A stretch of DNA of 64,000 nucleotides from Phoronis australis (lineage: Eukaryota; Phoronida; Phoronidae). The notes beneath the pieces were generated by a model. The model saw only the letters and a program-made list of their open reading frames with translations. It searched no databases and had not been told where the DNA came from. The stretch lies in contig NMRA01000146.1 in the NCBI GenBank assembly GCA_002633005.1, forward strand, positions 617,981-681,980, written 5' to 3'. Shown here in pieces: positions 44,879 through 55,346 of this stretch. The position numbers and the translations under genes were made by a program. Within the stretch, counting starts at the first letter, position 1, and the number at the start of each line of letters is the position of its first letter.

Positions 44879-44928
44879 GTTTCTTTCTTTGAGCGGCCAC
44901 TTTTAAGTGGCCGCTCAAAGAAAGAAAC
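44879..44928. repeat. 50-bp near-perfect palindrome
   Basis: Two 24-base arms, GTTTCTTTCTTTGAGCGGCC plus ACTT and its exact reverse complement, are separated by only two T residues. The stem is GC-rich in its middle (GAGCGGCC) and would form a very stable hairpin. It is not a transcription terminator of a recognisable gene, and no T run or promoter is associated. It may be a recently formed palindrome or the core of a foldback element. Confidence 0.9.
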
Positions 44929-46313
44929 TTACTAAAATAACTATCCAATAAAACAGGAAAAACCCGTGGGCACACTATATGAGTAGAGGCACATAAAACA
45001 AAAAAATAACTTTAAAACAAGAAAATGTGCAGCAATCGGTGCTATCTGCCAGGTTATCAATTTTTCAAGGAATTTTCACCGTGGAAACGAAAAAAGAGAG
45101 CGACAGATGACTCCATTATCCCTTTGCAGAGAGGGGTTACTGGTTTGCACACTTAAAAATCAGCGTATACGTAAACAAACACGTTGTATAAATCGACGTT
45201 TTGATTTGTATTCACTAAATCATTCTTGATACAAATATTCTCAGCAATGCACCAGTCAGGTAACACATAAGAACACTCTTCACAAAACATCAAAATGCAA
45301 TGTGAAGAGAGTCATGAGGGACCAGAAATCAAGTGCGACCAGTAGGCAGTGATTTCTGGTTGATTTGATCTCCAACTGTTTTGATTGGTGGTCTCTCTCC
45401 TAACAATGTATTTTAATCTGTAATGTGAAGAACATTTGTGTTGAGAATGGGTTAGTGATAATAAACCAACCATCGGTGCATACAGAGTCTTTGTTTTATT
45501 ATGCGCTGATTTTAAAATTCGTACTTAGATTTTTGGCCAAAAAACAAAGGTAATCAGGTTTGCATTCCCTGAAATTATCAGTTTTGTTTTCAAAATCCAG
45601 CGAATATCTGTGTTCTCATGAAACAATGCTTTAAATAGTTTTTTCTTGTTTATTTCTCGAAATACGTGAATGCATTATTCATAAAGGTACACGTATTAAA
45701 GGGAGCCTAGACAACCTTTGCTGCAAGAATGACTCCCCTAAAAACAAGGTCATGGGTAAGGCTCTGAAAGGACAAACTAACAGTTGACAGTTGTCCAAAT
45801 CTCTGAATTTTCCCTCTTATCTAAGTTATTGTGTTTTTCATTCATCGGCCGCTCATGCCCGTACTTGTATGTCAATTGCCATGGTGTACCCTGACGCTGC
45901 TGTTTGGCAGGAACGTGCCCTCCTATGCCTACTACCCTACGATGTTCGGAGAAATTTGCATAGCTTCGTGGCAAACATTATTGGGTACGCGCCAAAAGAG
46001 TTGGGAGATTGTTTTGGGTTGTTTTTTGAGATTAGACATCGTCCTCCAGAGAAAAGCCACTAGTGATTTATTTTTGTTGCTTGCTGTAGCTTAGGCATCT
46101 ACCAGACTAGTGGATCGATCTTCGTGGAATTCAATTTAGGGTTTTTTTTCGCCATTTTTAAGTTTAATTGTTTTGCTCTTAATTTACGAAATGTTTAAAC
46201 TAGTCACTCTTAAGTGGCATACAGAATGCACACGGTGAGCGCATATGGAAGCTCTCGCTGATGGTCTTGTTAATTAAATCAGTGCAATTTTATTTGAATT
46301 TCTATCTTTAAAG
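44929..46313. other. Unassigned stretch upstream of the FN3 exon
   Basis: No recognised domain. Probably intronic if the FN3 exon belongs to a gene with upstream exons. Frames at 45791-46094 are unsupported by splice signals or homology. Confidence 0.4.
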
Positions 46314-46559
46314 CTATAACGAAACCTCAAATTTGGAAGGTAAAAGCGGACGAAACGAGACTGACTGTCTATTGGACACTAACTGCACCTCGTGAGGGCT
46401 TCAGAGTTTCTTGCGGTGGAGATCTCTTCGTAGTAGCAAGTACCATAACGCGTTTCACATGCACTGGCTTGACTCCTGGAACTATGTATGACGTTTCCGT
46501 AACAGCTTTTAAGGCGAATTATGGCGACGGAGTTTCAAAAATAAAGAAAGCTAGAACAC
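46314..46559 (+). CDS. Fibronectin type III domain exon
   Basis: A 246-bp exon lies between acceptor TATCTTTAAAG and donor GTGAGT, phase 1-1, open throughout. It encodes 82 residues: ITKPQIWKVKADETRLTVYW at the start (Trp and the B-strand pattern), APREGFRVSCGG in the middle, TITRFTCTGLTPGTMYDVSV (the LxPGTxYxVxV signature of strands E-F) and TAFKANYGDGVSKIKKARTR at the end. FN3 domains are about 90-100 residues and are beta-sandwich modules of adhesion proteins, receptors and matrix proteins; phase-1 borders allow shuffling. Neighbouring exons were not identified. A secreted or membrane protein gene on the plus strand is implied. Confidence 0.8.
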
Positions 46560-47042
46560 GTGAGTGTTTATTGCTTTTTGTCCTCATCAAAAACGCCCAA
46601 CACGGTGGCGAAGCACGCTCCACCCTGCCTAACACGAGTGAAAAACTTGGTGCACTTATCTTGATTTTTCTCCCAGTGCTTAAAATTCAATTACTCCATA
46701 CTTTTTAAGTTGGTTGCAGTTTCTTACCAGACTGCATTATCGACGTCCTGAATTTATTCCTGGTATAACAGGAACTTCATACTCCGGCATGTGAAATGGC
46801 TTGCATGTCTATTGTAAGTTGAAATTGCTTATCAAAATCTTAAAAGACCTTTCCGTGACTTGTGCCAAGACGTCTCCTAACCAACCACCTGCCCCCATTT
46901 CAATAGGTTATCTAGCCTTAAATTTGTATTTACCTCTAGTAGTACCCTGTGGATATTGGCTCACTTTGCCAATCTTTCATTTGCTAAGACATTTCATTTG
47001 TGACAAATACCCATCATGCGTCGTTTATGTACGCAATTTACT
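46560..47042. other. Intron-like sequence after the FN3 exon
   Basis: Nothing recognisable; it is the intron following the FN3 exon up to the inverted LTR copy. Confidence 0.4.
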
Positions 47043-47181
47043 TTCGCACTGTTACGTTTTCCCCGTGTGTGGATGGGCGCAGGTTTTTACAGACCGATGG
47101 TAATAGCTTTCGGTGCGACCATGTGCTGAAGACTGATTTGAATTAAGCTAATCACCTTATTAATCTCAGCCTACGCACACA
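47043..47181 (-). repeat. Inverted Ty3/Gypsy LTR copy
   Basis: The reverse complement of this block runs from TGTGTGCGTAGGCTGAGATT through AGTCTTC, GGTCGCACCGAAAGCTATTA and CCATCCACACACGGGG to AAACGTAACA. It matches the LTR ending at 47338 along its length. The two LTRs face each other with about 15-30 bp between. No internal element sequence is recognised to its left, so it is a solo LTR or a fragment left by rearrangement. Confidence 0.65.
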
Positions 47182-47413
47182 AAACGTCCGATGTAATGTC
47201 TGTTTGATGGTGCAGCCAGTGCTAGGAGACTAATAAAGTTATTAACTCGAACCAGTCTTCAATCAATCGTCGCACCGAAAGCTATTAGCACCCGTCTGTA
47301 ACAACCAGCGTCCACCCACAAACGGAGAAAACGTGACAATTAATGAGCATTCCAGGAGCTTACTGACGGTAACAAGGTATGATGAAGTGGACTGTTGGAA
47401 TTAGAGGCTGACT

Positions 47414-47850
47414 AATGTCTCGTCGAAGGGAGTTGATGACCCTCCGACATGAAATGCTCCTTCGTTGAGACGACCTCAGACAATTTGTGGAAAAACAACA
47501 AGCTGAGGCTCGAGAGGCTGAGGAGAGAAAGCAAGCTCGTGAGGCTGAAGAGAGAAGGCAAGCGCGAGAGGATGAAGACAATGAGAGAAATCAAGCCAAC
47601 GAAGCCGAGGAGTAGATGAAGAGAGAAAGAATGAAACACGAGAGGGCGCTAGCAACACTTAAAGCTGAACAGGTTGCACATGAGGGTGACCCTGTTAGGA
47701 CAACTGGTGGTGCGAAGCCGAAGCTACCCAAGTTTGGCGAAAAGCAGGACGACATGACATCCTGAAGGGATTCAAAGATACGCCGAGATTCAGAATTGGA
47801 CCCAGAGTATATGGGCAATTAGTCTCAGTCCCTTGTTAACAGGCAAGGGT
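47414..47850 (+). pseudogene. Ty3/Gypsy gag, N-terminal part
   Basis: A plus-strand frame starts MSRRRELMTLRHEMLLR, has a stop, and continues into a highly charged coiled-coil: EKQQAEAREAEERKQAREAE and so on, with another stop near 47615. It then gives KPKLPKFGEKQDDMTS, the conserved entry of the capsid domain in many invertebrate Gypsy elements, with a further stop. In the third frame near 47822, SLSPLLTGKG marks the next capsid motif before the insertion. GAGGCTGAGGAGAGA-type triplet repeats underlie the coiled coil. Confidence 0.75.
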
Positions 47851-47851
47851 A

Positions 47852-49303
47852 TGGCGTGTTATGTGTTGCAAAATTCAATGTTCAAAAAAATAGGTTTGAT
47901 GTACATATAATTGTATGTATTGGATATCTTATATTTATATTTGATTTCCTTATATTTATATTTATATTTGATCTTATATTCCATGTTATATACATTTATG
48001 TTTCATAAGATTATATGTATTCAATGTTCATTATTATTGTATTCAATGTTTTGAAAATTTCTGTTCGATGTTTTCCGCTTACATTCGATAATGGAACCCT
48101 GGATCAATTGAAACGACGGCTGTGATTGGTCAGCTGTGTTGAGACGCTATTTATGGAACTTAGTTATTTCGAACTGTTTCATGCAACCCGACACTGCATC
48201 CCTACATTTTAGTTTGGATGTTATTCCTGTGCCTTGGGTCCCCCTGAATCGAAATTTTGGATCCGCTCCTGATTGTGGTCATCTGACCCATTACATAGGG
48301 AATTCCTTGAAGTGGTACCCTGGGTATGAATTTCGACCTCAAAAAACCTAGTTTTATAACCGATTCTTGTTACTTGATGCATACCAGGGCCATCGCATAG
48401 CCTGGTGCCATTGGCATAGCCTGGGCCTGTGTGGACGGTGACCACTTTGACAGAAAAGCAATGCTCTGCAAAATACGGGTGTCAGTTTTAGGCAACTCCT
48501 TCCATTTCACATCACAGTATCTACCCGGAAACAATGCATGCAGGAAATTTGACGACAAACTTCTCTGAGGCTGAGGGAACGCGGTAGGAAACATTTTTGT
48601 ATAATTTTATTGGAATGACGCAAGGATTCGAAAAGTCAAAGTCATGTTGTAAATAATTACCCAGCACTCGATTTATATTCAGAAAAACACGTCAACATAA
48701 ACTTGGCGTACCATTAACATGTCCTTCTGCAGAAGAACTCTCCAGATGCAAGGCCTCAACCGGGCGTAGGGGTAGTGGAACTTGTTGACTCACCCTGGGC
48801 TTGGTTTGTTATTGGCTGGTTAGGGTCAGAACCGAGTTCCTCGCGAAATCGCTCGTCAGTGGACTTAAGGGCGTATAAATAGGCATCTATCTGTTGCTTG
48901 GCATCATTAACCACCTCTGAATCGCCTGAACTGAATTCGTGTTCACAAATATTGATGCAATGGGCTAAATTGTTGAAAAAACGGGGAAGCAACTCTTCTT
49001 CAGTATCCGCCATTTATTTAATGCCAGGAACCAATCAGGACCTCGTTTCATAATACCCATAATTCCGTTATTGAACATATCAAAAGAAACATCGAACACA
49101 TAAAACGAAACATCGAACATATAAAATGAAACATCGAACATATATACTAAGTTATCGCACATAAGTATTTTCATTATCGAATACAAATATTTTGACATCA
49201 AATGTACATACTTTAAGATCAAATATAAATATAAGGTATCGAATACACATAATTACATCAAACCTAATTTTTGAACATTGAATTTGCAACACATAACACG
49301 CCA
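47852..49303. mobile_element. 1.45-kb TA-flanked inverted-repeat element inside Gypsy gag
   Basis: The left end TGGCGTGTTATGTGTTGCAA and the reverse complement of the right end are identical over about 20 bases, with similarity continuing for about 100 bp through ATTCAATGTTCAAAAA and TAGGTTTGATGTA. TA flanks both sides, as in Tc1/mariner-type insertions. Subterminal blocks of GAAACATCGAACATATAAAA repeat three to four times near 49086-49145, resembling transposase binding arrays. It carries one intact small frame (48756-49013, minus). Gag sequence continues on both sides. Confidence 0.8.
48756..49013 (-). CDS. Acidic 85-residue ORF in the TA-flanked element
   Basis: An ATG at 49013 (minus) opens 85 codons to a stop: MADTEEELLPRFFNNLAHCI, NICEHEFSSGDSEVVNDAKQ, QIDAYLYALKSTDERFREEL, then a Pro/Ser/Thr-rich tail ending TPTPG. 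The first 60 residues look like amphipathic helices, the tail disordered. There is no catalytic motif and no match I know. It is the only undamaged frame with a proper start in this element and lies near one end, so it could be a first exon of a transposon or captured gene, or a chance frame. Confidence 0.35.
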   Translation of the reverse strand: MADTEEELLPRFFNNLAHCINICEHEFSSGDSEVVNDAKQQIDAYLYALKSTDERFREELGSDPNQPITNQAQGESTSSTTPTPG

Positions 49304-49560
49304 TACAAGTGTCTGCAGGTTTACACCATTATTCCGATGGCTTATGGATACACTGGATTATATGCTACACTCAAAAGAGTTTTGGTGAGGCGGTTTGTAC
49401 TGACGGAGGGGGGCTTTTGCAGGCATTTCCGGGAAGTTCGATATCTCATCAGTTTGTAACCCGCTTACAGTGCTTTTTAGACAGTTGGATCGACACGTCC
49501 GACTGTTGTAAAGCCTTTGCTGTGTTGAGAGACCTGTTGATGAGCGAGTAGTACGTGAGA
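49304..49560 (+). pseudogene. Ty3/Gypsy gag, C-terminal part
   Basis: Beyond the insertion the plus strand reads CLQVYTIIPMAYGYTGLYAT, LKRVLVRRFVLTEGGFCRHF and REVRYLIS, then in a shifted frame FVTRLQCFLDSWIDTSDCCK and AFAVLRDLLMSE. This reproduces the Gypsy capsid order (vYSRLP, LKxALLKRFxLTExGFRxKFR, FxxRLxxYLxxWI, LLLREQ). One frameshift separates the two blocks and the zinc knuckle is not seen. Confidence 0.8.
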
Positions 49561-49654
49561 TGCCGTACACTACTCACAACGTAGAGAAGAAGGGACTGCA
49601 AAATATGTTAAAGATGAACATCACATCATTGAACCTTACACTTCAGTTTACAGC

Positions 49655-50480
49655 TCTCTATTAGTTTTGGTGGCTGAAAAGGGCGAGACCAAAAGGCTGT
49701 TTGTTGATTACACAGGGCTTAATGCATTGAATCAATTTGGCAACGAATCAATGCGTAATCCTGAAGCTGTTATATTGTCTCTGCATAGTCAAAGTTTCTT
49801 TTTGAAGTTCGACTTCACGAAGTGCTACTGGCAATTCCCATGGATGAGGCGAGTAAAGAGAAAATCGCATTTGTTACTCTAGGAGGCTGTTTCCAGTTAT
49901 TAAGAATGCCATTTGGTTTGGGGAAGTCGGCGGTTACATTCAATAGGATAATTAGGAGGATATTGGTAGGCTCAGATAACATTGAGCAGAATGTTGGTGA
50001 GGTCTTAACCCACCCTGTCTTCTGGAGAATTCTTCTCCGTATACTAAGAGGCTTGTTTTAGACGGCAAAACAAACAGATTGACATTAAAACCGCCGAAGT
50101 GCAGAAGTAGATATCAGGACTTGCAGTTTCTTGGACATCAGGTTGGACGCACCAGATAACTTTGGAGGACCAAAGGATAATGAGGATCCAGAAAGGACCA
50201 ACGCCTTCTACCAAGAGTGAAGTACGTGCATAGCTGGGGCTTACCAAAAGTTTGTACCTCACTATGCACAGGTAGCCACGCCGTTGACAGATAAAGCCAA
50301 ATCAAGGGGCAGTCTAATTACAAAAGTTTGACGATGCGACACTCGCTTTTGTGTAAGCCAACTGGAAGCTAAAAAAGACAGAGCGGCAATACTTCACAGA
50401 AGAGAAGGAGAGTGTGGCGATAGTGTTCCCCTCTAAACGATTCCAGTTTGACTCGTGCGGGACAGAGTTCGTGGAACAAT
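49655..50480 (+). pseudogene. Ty3/Gypsy reverse transcriptase and RNase H remnant
   Basis: The plus strand carries MVAEKGETKRLFVDYTGLNA, FFLKFDFTKCYWQFP (first RT Asp region), then in another frame FQLLRMPFGLGKSAVTFNRI and an eroded counterpart of the YVDD loop (EQNVGEVLTHPVF), where the catalytic Asp pair is lost. Near 50380-50480 the RNase H block reads YFTEEKESVAIVFPSKRFQF, followed by TEFVEQSDHK. These are in Ty3/Gypsy order. Protease is not recognised between gag and RT, and about 100 codons are compressed or missing. Inactive. Confidence 0.85.
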
Positions 50481-50812
50481 CAGACCACAAACAATGAAGC
50501 TCTTTGTAGAATGTGCTTCATTGGTATAATTACCCGAGCACGGGTTTGTGTGATGGAGTTAAAAAGCCAGTTAAGAGTAGAACGTCAATAAAAGTTATTT
50601 ACAAGAGAGATACAACTGAGTTGCACTGAAGAGAATCAGCGGTTACAGCAATAGCCAAAAGAGAGCCATCTATAGAAACAGCTGGTCATTGAAGCAGTGA
50701 GTGTAACAGTTGCTGGATAACTCTCAGAAGTTCATCACAAGTCAAGGCTTTGCTGCTCAGGCTGGCTGTTAAGGCAGACATTACGTCGGAGATTTTGATT
50801 GAGTAGGCTTGT

Positions 50813-50937
50813 GAACGTACAGTCGGGAGTAATTAAGTGATTAACTCGAAATAGCATTCAGCCTGTCGTCGTATCGAAGCTATAAGCACCGGACTGTGAC
50901 AACCTGCGCTTATCCACTTGTAATGATAAACGTGACA
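50813..50937 (+). repeat. Ty3/Gypsy right LTR
   Basis: Begins near TGTGAACGTACAGTCGGGAG, contains GATTAACTCG, TATCGAAGCTATAAGCACC and GTGACAACCTGCGC, and ends AAACGTGACA. It aligns with the LTR ending at 47338 but is clearly diverged from it. Confidence 0.7.
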
Positions 50938-53900
50938 CACACCCTGCCACACGGGACATCCTTGTTTTGGCGACTTTGTAATATTTGGTAATATGGGATT
51001 ATTACGGGTTGCAACTTGCGAGATGGCGTTATGTCAACCTCCAATGCCTGGATCATATTCTTTTGCAAGTAAAAACGTAATAGCAAACACTGATAAACCG
51101 TTTCACAAATTTCTTTGATAGCTTCAATTATGTGAGTTTTCCGATGTGCATCAGGCCAATCTCGTAATCCTTAAACAGTCGTAGGCTGCTACGGAATTCT
51201 GATTCTCGATTCCCTATTGCTTGCCGTTGATCTGAGTCACTGCTTTCCACTGAGTAAGCATGAATCAGGGTAAGTAATTGTACAGTATTCATGGCCGGCT
51301 TTCCATACAAGCGTCCAAACTCTGCACTTTCGCACGTCACCTAATATTGTTGTCGCGATATATTAAGATTTTTTTCGAAGCATCTACTTGCCGGTGCTTG
51401 TTCAGTCTGGTGACTTTTTCATCGTTTTCAATGTTACATTAGGAAATCATTTTCGCTTAGATAACATTGTTGTCGCCACATCTCAGGAAGGCAGTTTTCT
51501 ACTGTTTACGTACACCAAGGCTAAGATGGCCCTTGTCTAGACGTAAATAGCTTTCAATGACCTTGATGTCGTTTCCAAGGATACATAAACATTATGATTC
51601 CATTGAGTGACAACAAATGAAAATGAGTTTGTTGTTTTTCTTCATGAGACGATGAAGGAAAAAGCGAAACAACAGCATTGGCCACGTCACCCAATATTTT
51701 TGACGCGATATCTTAAAGCCCTTGAAGACTTAGCAGTAAACGCTCTCTTTCATTCATTATGTATGTTTTTATGAGGCTAAAAAGGTTTTAATAACCATGC
51801 ACCACCAGTTATTTAATAACATAATTAATTGTGACAGCGACGTAATTTGTAGTCTGTGCACAGCCTGAGATTCTTTTTAATGAATCAGAGCTAAGTGACG
51901 TGAACGTTTAGACCCATTTACTTCCGGGACACGACTCTTGACCCATCAGCTGGTGGATTTGGAAGCTCGTGCCAGGCATTCATAAAAGTATCAAAAGTGG
52001 CAGACAGCAGAAGGAAAATCCACGTTAAGTTGAGGACGACATGCCAAGGTGTACTATGTTTAAACGTTCCGAATTCTGTAAAACCTGGCCCTATTTTTTG
52101 TTCTGGGTTAGGGGCTTGAAGTTGAACTGGAGTTCGCTATAAGCCCTTAATAAGTGCTTGTCCACAAGAGCACTATCCACCCAGTGCCAAGGTGGGGGTC
52201 AGCCGATTTTCACCAAATTTGACACATTGGTAGTCCTATGAGATCTATAAACATTGGTGAAATATTTTCCCAAAATAATACGTTCTACCAAAGTTATAGG
52301 CTCTAACAAATTTTACGGCTTCGCCGCCTTGTTTTCACGGTGTAAAAACTGTTAAATTTCAACTATCTATACTTTTCCTTGGATGAAAGCTATTGAACTA
52401 TTATACACTTGGCATTGTTAAGAGGTGCCTGTAGATTCTTACACAGATGTCTTGAAAAAATCCGAGTGACCACCCTCATTTAGTAGTTTCACTACACTGT
52501 CCCCCGTTATACCATTTTGAGGTTATGTTTAAAACATTGCTATACCAAATCTGCCCCACCGTTATGAGAATGAAGTTTGTTGACAGATCATGTTAATTTC
52601 ATTGTATAAATAAAAAAACGTTGTCAGCCAGTTTATTAGTTAAACATGTTGGCATTTCAACTGAACTAAAATAAGAAATTTTGAAATAACTGATACACCG
52701 TTGAGTGAGCACGTCAAATCGGATTGTCCTTAATGTTTACCGATATTTTGCAATGTGTGTGTTCCTTCTGAATGTTTTACCACTTACCATCGAGAACTAT
52801 AGTACCCCTAGATACCATACACTGCTCCATTTTTATTAAGATATCAATTCCCAATCCTGTAATACGTACTTTGAGTAAAATTACTAGACAATGAAGTTTA
52901 TAGATTTATTCTCTTAAATGAAGAGTAAACATCAAATTCTGAACTGTTTTTTCAAAACCAGTCAAACATCTAAAAAGTGAAACCATGTTTGACAATTTCT
53001 TATCTCATTTGAAAGTTGTTTACCTCATAGGCAACACATCTATGTTGAAAATATTCCTTGTGAAAATATATAAAGCACCAACCAGAAATTTGTATACTAC
53101 AAAATATGTTTTCTTAATACAATACAAAGATACCTGTACAGTCAAAAGTGCAAATGTTATGCCTCTAATATAATATGCCTTCTACATCTTTTCAACACTC
53201 AAATTGCTAGAGGACAGAGTCAACTACATAAAACCCATCAAGGCAGGGAATTACATTTAAGGTGATGTAATCTCACTGCGAGAAAGGGATTTCGCAATGT
53301 GGCTGGCAACACTGTAAATTTCTCCTTCTTCACAAATTGAGGTAGCTGTAGGTACCACATCAATATTTTTATCAAAATTAACCACCAGAGAATAAAAAAA
53401 CTGGCTTGTCGATTCCAACTATACAGCATTTTAGCAATGAAATAGTCATGGAAAAATACTTTTGCAACATGGCATGCATTACAATTGCCGTGCCATTACA
53501 GTTGTACATAAGTACTAGACCAGTTACAAAATTACTCATTGGAACCATAAAATGGCCAATACACCAAAAACCAAGGAGTTACTAGGGCTAATGTGTCAAC
53601 ACTTTGAGTACCGCAACAAAAAACATTTGAAGTGGACATAAACCCGCCTCATATCACATAAAACTACTTTTGACTTAGACAACTTCAATCATGAAATAGG
53701 TTTTACTTCCCAGTCACTTATGAGCAATTTCAGATTTTCGAAAAAACTGGCAGTATGCACTTGCTAGAGACAAGGCTCTATAAGATGGCTTGTCTAACAG
53801 TGTGTGATTTTATGCACACAGCTTGGTCCCGAGGAATAGCAAACTGTCAATTTGCTGCAATTCCAGAAATCACTTCCCATCTGCATAAGGAACATACTGA

Positions 53901-55179
53901 GAAAAGTTTATAGATGTAAATGGTCTAAATCAAAACTTTACCTCCTGGAAGGAATGTAGGCTTACAACCAGTCTAACTGCAACAGGGGCTCGAATGTCAG
54001 TAATACATACTCATTTATAAACACAATTATATAAGGGTAAATAAAATGCGGAAACAAAACTGCTGATCAATTTCACAATTTCAGGGAAAACAAAGAGTAC
54101 ATTGGTCAGAAATCACGAAACATACGTCTAAATGTGTTGGCGACAATGAAAAATCCTATCAGACCAAAAAATCTAGTGGCAAAATAAACAGAATAATGTA
54201 ACAATTACCATGTGGCTGTACCAACATAATCCACTGGCCCAGGATCATGATCGGTGCCTGGGCAAAAAATCAATACAGGTATATTTAGGTTTGTTCTGCC
54301 CACACAGCAGATCAGGTCCAAACAATGCTTGCAACAGTACACAAGCCTACTTCCCAACACAGCTGTGCTGACATAATATTACCACCACTGCATTTAGCAG
54401 ATCCGCTAGTGCGTTTACAGGTCCAGCCACTGCACTCTTTCATCCCTTTGAATTCTTACAATGCTCCATCATTGAAAATTTTAAAGTTCAGATTGTCTCT
54501 TTCCAATGCATACTCCACTTCCTCTGTTATATCTTCTATATCCAACTGTCCCAGTTTCCCCACAGTTGCTGAGAGTGGCCTATCTCAACAAATTACTTTG
54601 GACCTATAGTGGTACAAGCCAGCAATCTCTGGCAAATACTTTACCCGACTCGCTCCCCACATCTTCTGGGAGTAGAGTTTTCGGCCTCACTCTAGACCCC
54701 TCACTCAGTTGTCCAGAAAGGTAACTTCTTGGTGGTTTTGAACATTTGAATACCCAACCTTTACTAATAATCAGCAGGTTTCCAACCTCAGCAGAAGGCA
54801 GTTCTTCAGCATAAGCCTTTTCTGTTTCCTAAAGTTGCATAAATATATTAAATTTAATGTGGCCATTTCGGCTCAGAAAACATGAATGCCAAGCTAAAGT
54901 GAAGGCATCACGAATAAATCAGTCAGATTTGATTATAAAAAATACCAAATGAATTTCTATGTACCTGACAGTAGGTCAAATGTATAAAACAGAAGTATGA
55001 CATATTACATGTAGAAAATATTGAGACCTATTTAATTTAACCGCGCTACCTATGTGCCAGCGTTCATTGTGGAATGCACGAGTTGTGCATTACATTTCTC
55101 TTCATATCATTGAAACGTGAAACAATTGACCGATTTTAGGCAATTACGAAATTTGTTACAGATTTTTACAAGTACTTAC
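50938..55179. other. Unassigned 4.2-kb stretch
   Basis: No domain was recognised. A motif CACGTCACCYAATATTNTTG recurs at about 51333 and 51680. On the minus strand near 54600-54450 a frame reads LGQLDIEDITEEVEYALERD and continues for a short way, which might be an eroded exon, but no paired splice sites support it. The remainder is AT-rich without shared repeats. Confidence 0.4.
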
Positions 55180-55346
55180 TGAAGTATCCATGGGCTCCAA
55201 ATCTAACTCGCTTTCTTTTGACCCACTCCAAAATTCCATTAAGTCAGCCTGCTTTGTCTGGCGGCTTCTGCATATTCCTGAAAATTCGTAGTCACATTCA
55301 GTCTGCTTTATTGGAAATGCCTTTGTTGCATGTTCACAGTCATAGG
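55180..55346 (-). CDS. Candidate internal exon, product unknown
   Basis: A pyrimidine-containing acceptor GTTCCCTATAG precedes a 167-bp open stretch on the minus strand that ends CTTCA followed by the donor GTAAGT. It encodes YDCEHATKAFPIKQTECDYE, FSGICRSRQTKQADLMEFWS and GSKESELDLEPMDTS, a Cys-containing start and an acidic end. Entry is phase 1 and exit phase 0. The consensus donor and full-length open frame make it one of the better unassigned exons, but no partner exon was found, and it could belong to a transposon as well as to a host gene. Confidence 0.35.

Larger units (their letters stand above)
47197..50937 (+). mobile_element. Degenerate Ty3/Gypsy retrotransposon with short LTRs
   Basis: Short repeats of about 130-140 bp end at 47338 and 50937 with AAACGTGACA, preceded in both by GATTAACTCG/TATTAACTCG, a CGTCG(C/T)A(C/T)CGAAGC-like block and TGT(A/G)ACAACC. 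Between them lie gag, RT and RNase H remnants in the normal order on the plus strand. Integrase is not recognised before the right LTR. A 1.45-kb TA-flanked element interrupts gag. Many stops and shifts make the element dead and old. Confidence 0.8.

Noticed and set aside
47360-47658. Ser/Leu-rich minus-strand frames
   Set aside because: Antisense shadow of the Gypsy gag coiled-coil encoded on the plus strand.
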